Assembly: GCF_022539315.1 (NCBI RefSeq)
Contig: NC_066333.1
Coordinates: 14,075,501-14,139,500, forward strand
Direction: 5' to 3'
DNA: 64,000 bases
Source of the DNA: Serinus canaria
Taxonomy: Eukaryota > Chordata > Aves > Passeriformes > Fringillidae
Shown here: positions 12,801-22,000 of the stretch, piece by piece
Position numbering within the stretch: the first letter of the stretch is position 1
How the letters are laid out: every line of letters starts with the position of its first letter
Translations under genes and position numbers: made by a program
The notes under the pieces: model-generated
Database searches by the model: none
Told to the model about the DNA's origin: nothing
Seen by the model: the letters and a program-made list of their open reading frames with translations, nothing else

Positions 12801-15686
12801 CCCACAGCTCCACTCCAGAGGGGCCCGGACAAGGTCACCAGGCCCTGGACTTTGGAACTGGGCTTCAGCCCTTGCTGCAGGGAGGAGAGGCAGTGTCTGA
12901 GGGACCAGGGCAGTGCTGGGGAGTCCGGCTGCTGCCTGGGGCCAGATGCTACCAGTGGGCTGCAAATGGCATTGACTGGGGATGCTGTGCTGGAGCTGCT
13001 CTGCAGATGCCTCTTCTTGCTTTCCTGGCCTCCAGGGTTACCTTCCCATGAGCCATTGGTTGCTGCTCCCAGCCCTTATCTCACCCAGCTCTCTCAGACT
13101 GATGGAGCTAACAAGTCCAGCTTGGCTCCCACAAGCGTGGGGTGCTGCCCCCAGGGAGATGTGCTGGTGTAGGAGCCCATTTCCCTGAGCATCGCTGTGG
13201 GCACACGGCAGCACTCCCCAGCCCATCCTGCCAGCCCTCCTAGCCCTGGCCATCTGCTCCCTCCCTCGGCTCCCAGCCTGAGCCATCCCTCTCGGGCAGT
13301 GCCCCCAGGCCCTGGTCCGGGCACGGTGGCCCTGCCTGGAGGGCAGCACTGCCCTGCCAACGTGGGCTTAATCACGGAGCATCTGCTTCCCATTGCAGTC
13401 TCCCAGGGCAGGATTCCCTGGCAGCCTCCTGCAAGGGTGCTAATTTTATGTACACAGGCTCTTTCAGCCAGGAATCAGGAGAGCCGGGCAGCAGCAGGGG
13501 AGGGGGCCCTGCCCCGGGCAGGGAGTGGGGCAGAGGGGCCAAGGCGATGCAGAGGGAGAGGCTCCTCCTCCCCCCGGGGCTGCGGCGAAGCTGGGAGCCA
13601 GCTCAGAGACACTTGGCCCGGTGCAGAGCGTGGAGTGTGGAGAGCTGCCAGGGACTATTTTGGGAAAGCTCTCTCATGGTAACATCCCGAGCTGGGGGTA
13701 GCACCAGCCCAGTGCTGCTGGCACAGCCCGAGCACCCCCAAGCTGCAGGGTTGGTTTGTGGGGCAGCTCCTCGTGCAGGGATGGGCAGCCCCAGCGCCGG
13801 GCTGGAATCTCAACCATCACTTCCCGGCCACAGCTCCTAGAAATGGCAAATCCTGCTGGTGCCAGACTACGGATGACTCCTCCAGACGTCTTGGAGAAGC
13901 CTCTGGAAAACTGTCTCTTCAAGGGAGCTCAATTTTGGCTTTCTAAATTGAGACTCCCCAAATTACTTTTGGAAGCATTAGCCATTATTATTTTCCTTCT
14001 GTTTAATCACAGTATTTTCCCTGCTCCTCAGTGATAACAGACAACCAAGATTTTCATGCTCTCTCAGAGAGGCCACACACTGTCCTCCTGCAGCCTGGCA
14101 CCACGGCCATTTGAACACCCACTGGGGGCACTTCCCTGGGTGGGCACCACCTCTCATCTCCATCCTACACCAAGAGCGAGCTAAGCCCTGACTGGAGAGG
14201 GTCCCTGGGAGGGTCCTGGCTCTGGTCCTGGTGCCCCTTCTCATCTTCTGGCTTGTCTGCTGTGGGCACCAGCTCCCAGCAGCAGGCTGCAGAGCTCAGC
14301 AGGGCTACAGCTGCACTGATGCTCCCACTGTGCATGGAAAGGGTGCCTGTGGAGACCACTGCCTGACCAAGGATGGAGAGCAGGAGTGGGAATGTGACAC
14401 CTGCAACACCCAGCTGTTCTCTGCCCTGCTGTGCCCTCCCTCAGTGCCACGTGGAGCTTTTGCAGGTCTCTCCCAGCCCAGGCTCCTGCTGCAGCAGGAA
14501 CAGCTCCGGTGCCAGGAGCCCAGCCTGGGGCACACTGCAGGGACTGCCCTCAGCGCAGCCCCCAGTGCAGCCCCCAGCTGGGCTGGATGGGAGGGGGCTT
14601 TGGGGAGCATGCAGGGGGTGAGGAGGGGAGGCTGGGGGTGTCCCAGGTGTGGCCATGTCCGAGCAGTGCCTTGGCACACCTTGTAGCAGGGACCATCTCT
14701 GCCCTGTGTTGTGCAGCCCTGAGCTGGGGCACGCCAGGAAAAGCTCCCTGAGTCTGTGCTCACAGCCTCCCCCACGCTCCCTCCCACCACCCTTTATTTA
14801 TGGGACAGCTATTTCCTTTCAGAGAGAAGTAGCCAGCAGTATGACATGGCAAAAGGCTTTGAATGAAAACAAGGTGTTTGCTTAAATTGGGGAAGATTTG
14901 AAGTTTCCTCTGGGTGACGGTGCGTGACATGCCAGCCCTCCCTTTGTCCCCAGCAGCAGCAGGGACTGTCCCACAGGCACGTGCCAGTTGCTGTTTGCTC
15001 CAGGGATGCTCTGCAGACCATTTGAGGGAAACCATTTGCCATCTACCAGAGTGTCTGCATTCAGGCCCTCATCTGAGTCACAGCTACCAATAGCTATGAA
15101 TTTTTCCAGCCCGTGTGGGCCCACATTACTGCCCTCCAGCTCTGTGGAAGTGATGATGGAAGGTTATTGCTGTGAAGTCAGGTTTAGGGGGGAAAATTTA
15201 GATTATATTGATCACAGACTGCAGCTGCTGTAACCAGGGCAGTAAACTTTCCTACTCCAATACATCTTTTGACACAAAGTAACTTCTGTCTTGAGATGAA
15301 TCTTTCACAAGTCTAGCAAAGGTTATTTTTTATGGGATGGGGAAGCCCAGCTCCTGCCCTGGCAGCAGGCCACGAAGGGGGCACCTGGCTGACGGATGCC
15401 CTGGGGAAGGTGGCTGTGTGTGGATGAGGCTGTGGCAGGTGGAGGCCCCAAGACACAGGGCCACCCCTGAGGATGCTCTGGCCACTGTGGTGGGGGGACT
15501 TGGGGGACCAGGTCCCTGCAGGACCCACAGGCCTCGAAGCCAGCTGGAGGGGCAGGACACAGGGAACATTTCCCAGCACTGCGGGGCTGCTCTGGGCTGG
15601 GCTGAGAGCTCCCTGCAGCTCTGCCTTGCTCTGGCACCCCCTGGGATGGAGCAGACACCTCCACAGACATGGGAAGGGCTCTGAGC
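9891..15686. other. Intergenic DNA, no supported gene
   Basis: I find no exon structure or recognisable protein. Simple sequence includes a T run near 10,740 and a GGGCA-type pentamer run (entered separately). Stretches at 11.8-12.1, 13.85-14.04 and 14.87-15.25 kb are less GC-rich than their surroundings and could be conserved non-coding DNA. Confidence 0.55.
10412..10455. repeat. (GGGCA)n pentamer microsatellite
   Basis: A run of GGGCA units with one AGAGC interruption. It is a simple repeat with no gene context. Confidence 0.85.
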
Positions 15687-15875
15687 CCTTCCTGCCCGCT
15701 CAGCCCGGGCTGCCGGCGGGCGGGGCGGCCCCGCTGCCCCTCGGTCCTGGGCATCCTCTCCTGACACTCATCCCTTCCTGCCCGCTCAGCCCGGGCCGCC
15801 GGCGGGCAGGGCGGCCCCGCTGCCCCTCGGTCCCGGGCATCCTCTCCTGACGCTCAGCCCTTCCTGCCCGCAGCC
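15686..15875. repeat. 86 bp tandem duplication, about 2.2 copies
   Basis: CTTCCTGCCCG occurs at 15,688, 15,774 and 15,860, an exact 86 bp step. The two full copies share the GCCGGCGGGC core and CCCCGCTGCCCCTCGGTCC and differ by only a few bases. The CpG content is high for the region. Confidence 0.85.
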
Positions 15876-16214
15876 CTGAGCCCGTTCCTACCGTGCTGCG
15901 GTGCCACCGAGCACTGCCACACAGCCTGCCTGAAAGGAAAGGAGAAGGAAAAGAAAGAAAAGAGAAATAAAAGGGGTAGCCTTTCCTTCTGGCCCCCCTG
16001 GACTGAAGCGAGGCCCAGGCGGGGCAGGCAGTGCCCATCCCCAATGGCTTGACGCCAAAACTCACTTGTTGCCGAGCAGTAGGCTGATTTCTGAGAGGGG
16101 CAGGTGCTCTGCCATGCCCTAGTTGCCAGGGCTGCCTGCTGCCACCCCTGTCTCAGAGGCTGCCCTGGCCTCTGCAGCAGGGTCACTCCTCACTCTGCCC
16201 GGGCAGGGCCGCTC

Positions 16215-16760
16215 TCCAAAACCACTTTCTGCCTCATCAGGAAAGCGATCAATGGCTCTAGCCCTGGCTTTAGAAAGTGGATTAAGGCCAGTGAATAGGA
16301 ACTGTCTCTCTAATGAAGTGCTATTACCAGCAGGCTAATTGAGTAATGACATAATGCAGGCCCTTGAAGCTCTTTATACCGCCGTGACTCCGTGCCACAA
16401 CACGCCGCCACTTCCTCGCCCTGCCCCGCTCTGCCTGCAGCACATCGTGGCAAAGGAGGCTCCATGTGCAGCACCGTGCTCCCGGAGCAGCCACAGACAC
16501 AGCGTCGCCAGCATAACCCTGCGTGGAAAATGCGGAGGTGGAGGGAAACCCGGACTAATTAGCTCGGGAGCCGCCAATCTCCTCCATGTGAAACGTGAGC
16601 CTTTTTACTGGGAAAGTAAAACAGGCCTCACATTGCTTTCAGGGAGCCCAGTAAAACAGAAGGTGATCCATACATACGTGCATTATGCTAGATTTAAAAG
16701 ACTTTCTGATGATTTTCTAGGCAGATCTCCAATAAGCTGCAGCACAGCATTGATGTTGTG
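16215..16760. promoter_or_regulatory. Candidate conserved non-coding enhancer block
   Basis: An AT-richer island inside GC-rich flanks with clustered homeodomain-like TAAT/ATTA cores: CTAATGAAG near 16,312, GCTAATTGAGTAATGAC near 16,335 and GGACTAATTAGC near 16,552. It also has AAAGCGATCAATGG near 16,242. No frame in it resembles a protein. A developmental enhancer is inference from motif density and composition only. Confidence 0.3.
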
Positions 16761-16890
16761 CAGCAGGCACAGGCTGTGGCTCCCTCTGAGGAGAGCTCAC
16801 TGCTGCTGGCCCTCGTGCCCATCCCCAGGTGATGAATTAATGACACCAGCTCTATGGCAGGTGGTCTTGGCAGTGCTGGGGCTGGTGCAG

Positions 16891-17016
16891 CCCCGTGGTG
16901 AGGTGGGCATCACTCTGTGCCCCTGTGGTGAGGTGGGCATCACTCTGTGCCCCTGTGCTGAGATGGGCATCACCCTGTGCCCCTGTGCTGAGATGGGCAT
17001 CACCCTATGCTCCTGC
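16891..17016. repeat. 30 bp minisatellite, about 4 copies
   Basis: The phrase GGGCATCAC recurs every 30 bp from about 16,905 and is followed by TCTGTGCCCCTGTG or a close variant. The first two copies read GAGGTGGG and the last two GAGATGGG, so the array grew by pairwise duplication. As 30 is divisible by 3, it gives spurious repetitive open frames. Confidence 0.9.
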
Positions 17017-20000
17017 CCCGCTGCTCTGGGGGCAGCCAGGGGCACTGGCTGGGAGAAGGGATGCCTGGAAAGGTGAGTGCAGACAGTGAAGGACCACGGT
17101 GTGGTCACCCAGACCACCTGCATCCCAGGAGACATCACCTTTGTTTGAGCCCTTCAGCCTCCCCAGGGAAGAGGCTGGAGGGCTCACACCGCTCCCCAGC
17201 CCCACACTCAGTTCATCAGCCGATTAAAGATTAATTTGAGATTATTGCTCATGTCAGCAGCCCACAGGCAGGAAAACAATAGCTACACCTGCAGCTTGTT
17301 TGTGAGCCCGCTCCTTCTGGCGAGCTGTTAATGGACAGAGGCTCTCCCCGGCACTGCCTGTTGACAGGCTGAGAGCCCTGCAGGGCACCTGCTGCCCCTG
17401 TCCAGGCAGGGAAAACCTCACCCACCTCCCGAGGCCTCCTGCATGCCAGCTAGCACAAGTGGGTGAGCCACTGTCACTGCTGGTCACCCCATGAGCCATC
17501 CCAGCCTCTCTGATCATTCCCTGCCCCAAATCAGGAACAGCCCCCCCACCCTTGGTTTCCAGAACAGTCCCTCCTTTCCCTGCATTCTGCCCAGCTCCTG
17601 TTTGCTTTCCAGCTTCCTCTGGCTGAGGAAAGAGCCAGAAGAAGAGTTAGGCTGCTACACTTTGGAAGGGCTGAGCTTTGGCTGCCTCATCCGGGAGTGC
17701 TCCTGCAGAGGCTGAGGGGGATGCAGGAGATCACAAAATCGTGAAAACATTTCTATCAGATAGCTTTGCAGTGACACAAGAGGAAAGTGGGATTTTTTTG
17801 CTTTCTAAACCTCTGGAGGTGGGAGGAGGCATTCTGGGGTCCCAGAGCTCCTCTTCACCCTCACAGCACAAGGACCAGGTGTGCCTCATGCTTGTCCTTG
17901 GGAGACATGGGGACAGAAAGGGGTGAAAAAGGAAATTCTGGGAACTGCAGCTCCCAAATGACTGAGGAGATGGAGCTTAGCCCTTGCAAAGATGAGTGAA
18001 ATCCTCCTGCTTTCCTTCTCATCGCCTGTGGCATGCTCCAGATGCCTGCAGAGACAGGGCAGGATAGTTCAAACGGTAGCATGGAAGCCTTAAAGCTCTT
18101 TTCAACCCGGTATCTCCACACGGGTCTGCCCCAGGGGGCTCCCAACACCCTCAATTCTACATGGGGTCAGGGATGGGGGGGGAAACACTGGTCCTCTCGG
18201 GGAAGAAAAGGCGCTTTGTGGTTTCCCCGGAGCCTTTGAAAGGACTCCAGGAGCTGAGGGACGTGCGTGCTGGTTTCAGGCCCCGCGGAGGGCCGTGGAA
18301 CGAAGCAGCGCAGTTCAAACGCGCGGCCCCGAGCGCGGCGCGGCCCCGGGCCCCGCTACCTGCCGGGCGCTTGATTGAATCCCGCCTTTACGAGGCTGAC
18401 ACCGTAATCTGCCACAGATGGTCACACAAGGTGGTCACCAAATGGTTCCTGCGCTAATCGCCGCTGCCCCCGCCCCCGCTCCCACCCCTGAGCTACCTGG
18501 CCGAGCCCGCCCGGCTTTGCGGGGACTTTGGGTCCCGGGGCGTTAAACTGAGAGGGGGAAATTGCTGAGCCTTTGGCACGGCCCCCCGGCTTCGCTGAGC
18601 AGCGCTGCTCGCCCGGCTGAGCACAGGGACTGAGGCAGGGCTCTGCTGCCAGGGCTGCTGCCCTGCGGCTTTCCTTCAGAAAATGAAATGAAAAAGAAGT
18701 TGCCTCTCACCCTCAGGCCCAGCTCCCGGGGGCATTTCTCCATCCCAGAGCCCCAAAGCTCTGCAGAGGCAGAGCAAGGCCAGACGGGATCACCATGTGT
18801 GGAGCTGGCCTGAGCTGGGCCCAAGGGTGTCCTGGCCATGGTCCTGGACACTCTGCTCGCCCCAACACCCCTCAGGTAGAGAAAAAGAAATACTTTTGCA
18901 GTAGTAAATTGAGCAGCTGGTCAGAAAAGGAGAGATCTGGAGTATATTCATCACCCTGCCAAGGGACAGCAGCTGGGCCGGGGCTGGGCGGCACCTGGGG
19001 AGGCCCGAGGGGCGGGACATCACCTGAGAGCTGTGTCCCCAGGGCACACGGGGCTGGGCAGGGCGAGCAGCAGATGCAGCAGCAGCCCGAGTGCCAGTGG
19101 GCTGTGCTTTTGTGATTCAGAACAGGCAGCATTTCTTTTTCCCAGTGTTTTAAGGCTGCATTTGTGTTTGAATGCCAGCGGGATTTGTCGGTCGAGCCTA
19201 GGCTGCTCTCCACCCGGTTTATACCTTCCCTCGAAAATCCTGGCGTCCCAGCCAGGCGCTGGACAAAGCCAGGAGCACAACGGAGAGCAGCAAAGCTTGC
19301 TGAGGAGGAGGTTTCTCACAGCTCTCACCGCCGGCCTGACCAATATTAGTTGAAGCCCATTGAGAGGGAGCTGGCAGGGGTCCCCGGTGGGTCCAGCGCG
19401 GGATGGAGTGAGAGCCTGAGCGACACGGGAAGGGGTCGGGGTCCCCGCGTGGTGACAGCCCTGGCACACGGGGCGGGGACGGGGCCGTGCGGGCCCTGCT
19501 GCGGCTGTCAGAGGGGCACAGCCAGCCCGGCCGGGGCTGCGGGGCTGCCTCTCCCGGCGCACCCACTCCTGACCCTCCTTCCCAGCTCCTGCAGGTGGTC
19601 CCTTCCCAAAACTCACCTCTTTTTTCCCTTTTTTTTTTTTTTTTTTTTTAACTGTTTAGCTGCTTTTGCGGCTCCAGGATTTTATGGATGGAAAGCTGAA
19701 AGTAATTAGTGCCCCTCCCCCGCTTCCTGTTGGGAAAAGGAAGAAAAGCACACACAAGAGCAAACCCAAAACTTCCTGCCCTGCTTAATAATCGAGTAAT
19801 GAGTCCAACTCGGCTGGGAAAGTCAGTTTATGCCGGGTGAGCTCTTAATTAAAGAAGGGCCGAGCAGCAGCTCTGCTGACTTTACAGCCACGCATCTCCC
19901 TGCTCCGAGCAGCCCCTGGGGGAGGCGGGGAGCCGGAGCCCGCGGGCTGCAGGGATGAGAGCCGGAGGGAGGACGCGTGTCCCTTCATTCATGGCTGGAA

Positions 20001-20690
20001 GCAAGGTCCGGGAGGTGGCACCGAGGAAATGTGGGCAGAACAAAGCCCCAGGCCCTGGGGGAGGCAGGCAGGAAGCCTGGCTGCGGTCCCTGAAGCACTC
20101 CAAGTTTGGGGGAGGCTGAGAAGGTGCAGGTGGTTTGGGGCACTGGGCGTTTCATCCTGGCAATCCTGGAGGCAGCCTGGCCCTTGGTGCCCCCCAGGCG
20201 GGGACAGCCCCTCCCGTGGCGGAGCTCTCGGTGACAATGGGATGTGCCGGCTCTGCTGCCGCACCACCCGCACCGGTCATCCCCCGGGGCTGGAGCGGCT
20301 CGGGGTCCCGCCGAGAGCCGAAGGAGCTCTGCCACCCCCGGGGGACAGAGCCCTGTGCTGCGGCAGGGACCTGCTCCCCAGGGCGTGCTCAGGGACACGG
20401 GTGAGCCACAGGGGCTCCAGCAGCGCCCCGGGGACACCAGCACCCACCCGAGCGGGCTGGGAGGGACACAGAAAGCTCTTGTGCTTTCTCCATGGAGATC
20501 TCTGCACCCCCAGCCCGCCCCAGGGCACAGCTGCCCCGGCCCTGGCAGGAACTGACTTTTCCTCTCCACACATCCCCTCCGGCAAACGCCACTTTCTAGG
20601 CACCTGCAGCCAGAGGCCGAGAGCGCCGGGTGGGAGGAGAGCTGAGCTCAGCACCCGGGTCCGCACGTTCACCCCAAGCACCCACAAAAC
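17017..20690. other. Intergenic DNA downstream of SNAI1
   Basis: No gene is supported. A CpG-dense pocket lies at about 18,280-18,540 beside an AT-richer stretch (18,370-18,460), and a T homopolymer of more than 20 bases at about 19,627-19,650. These may be cis-regulatory, but no specific factor or target can be read from the sequence. Confidence 0.5.
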
Positions 20691-20709
20691 CCTATTATAA
20701 ATTAACGAT

Positions 20710-20715
20710 TTTATT
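20710..20715 (-). terminator. Polyadenylation signal, SNAI1 side
   Basis: AATAAA on the minus strand, about 1.1 kb past the SNAI1 stop, inside an AT-rich stretch and followed by T/G-rich sequence as expected downstream of a cleavage site. Confidence 0.5.
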
Positions 20716-21282
20716 GAATATCAATAAATTGTATATCATTATATAAAAAGTTTCATCAGTACAAAATTGTGGCACAAAAATATAAATACCAGTGTACCTT
20801 TGAAATGTAAACATCCTCTTTGTAATGATTCCATGAAAACAATGTCCAAAGAAAGATGCATTCAGGAGGCACCTGTCAATACCCATAAATAGGGCTTTTG
20901 GCACACACCTGTCGATGGACGGCCTTGGGACAGGCCACCATTGTATCAGCTGACAAGTGCCTGCTATTAGTCACAGTTCTCTTGAAAAGCAGTTGTTAAG
21001 AGTCATATTAACAGGTGCTTGAGTGCATAGCTGCTCTGTAAACAGGGCTGGGGTTTGAAATGGCTACCCCTGCCTTTCATGGACACTGTTAATCTCGCAG
21101 GCATTGCAAATTGTCATTGTGCTGGGGAGAAGCAGCTGCTTCACAACTACTGGGATACTGTATTATTGCATAGTTACACCTTCTACAGGCGGGTTATATA
21201 CACTCGGGGTACGGGGGGAGTGTCTTGTCCTTCATAAAAAAAATACTGGTTCTTAAAAGTTACCAAGTGGTTATGGTGTTAC

Positions 21283-21303
21283 AAAAAAAAAAAAAAAAAA
21301 AAA
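21283..21303. repeat. 21 bp poly(A)/poly(T) homopolymer
   Basis: An uninterrupted run of 21 A on the plus strand, flanked by A/C-rich sequence. It reads as poly(U) in the putative SNAI1 3' UTR. Confidence 0.9.
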
Positions 21304-21554
21304 CCCAAACAAACTCCCTCAACAAATCCAACCCAAAAGCCCCAACCCCCCAAGCTACATGGTGGCAGTGTTCAAGGGTGCAGGTCCAGCCCTGCAAGGT
21401 GCCAAGTGCCTCTGGCTGGGGGGCACCTGCCGAGGGGCTGGGACAGGACCGTGACCCCCGAGTTTCACACGCTCAGCACGGAGTGCAGGCCTGCACCCCC
21501 AGATGCCAGGGTGGGAGAAGTGGTCACAGCACCAAGCCTGAGCTCAGAAAGCTC

Positions 21555-21657
21555 TCAGGCACACGGTGGGGGTTCTTGGGATGTCCTGCACAGGGCCAGG
21601 AATTGGACTCGATGATCCTGACGGGTCCCTTCCAACCCAGCATCCTTCGTGATCGGG
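21555..21657 (+). mobile_element. CR1 LINE 3'-end fragment
   Basis: The stretch containing GAATTGGACTCGATGATCCT and GGGTCCCTTCCAACCCAGCA matches the well-known 3' tail of avian CR1 retrotransposons in sense orientation on the plus strand. It has lost most of the terminal 8-mer repeat. Only the last 100 bp or so is recognisable, the usual 5'-truncated form. It lies inside the putative SNAI1 3' UTR, antisense to it. Confidence 0.8.
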
Positions 21658-21818
21658 CTCTTGCATTGCACTGGAGGCACCAAGTGAGAAGTGTGAGGGC
21701 CCAGAGGAGCAGCGTCCAGCCCGGTGCACACTGCAATGGCCATGGAGGAAACTAACTCCTACAGAAACTAGTTATGATATGGGTATTTGTGATGAGAGAG
21801 GCCTGGGGAGCGGAGTCC

Positions 21819-22000
21819 TCAGCGAGAGCCAGAGCAGCCCGTCTCCTCATGCTTGTGGAGCAGCGACATGCGGGAGAAAGTCCGGGAGCAGGTTTTGCAC
21901 TGGTACTTCTTTACATCTGAATGGGTCTGCAGGTGGGCGCGGAGATTAGAGCGGTCAGCAAAGGCCCGGTTGCAGTGTGTACAGGAAAAGGGCTTTTCAC
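21819..22000 (-). CDS. SNAI1: SNAI1 coding exon 3 (zinc fingers 4-5, stop)
   Basis: Acceptor CCCATAG|GTGAAAAG completes the Gly-Glu-Lys-Pro linker after finger 3. It encodes fingers 4 and 5 and ends GCSGSR then TGA. Finger 5 has Cys in place of the last His, as in other Snail proteins. Confidence 0.93.

Larger units (their letters stand above)
20690..21818 (-). other. SNAI1: Probable SNAI1 3' UTR
   Basis: The sequence between the SNAI1 stop codon and a minus-strand AATAAA at 20,710-20,715 has no other gene, turns AT-rich towards the signal, and is followed by GT-rich sequence. It contains an A/T homopolymer (21,283-21,303) and a CR1 fragment in antisense. The end point is inferred and the transcript may end earlier. 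Confidence 0.5.
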
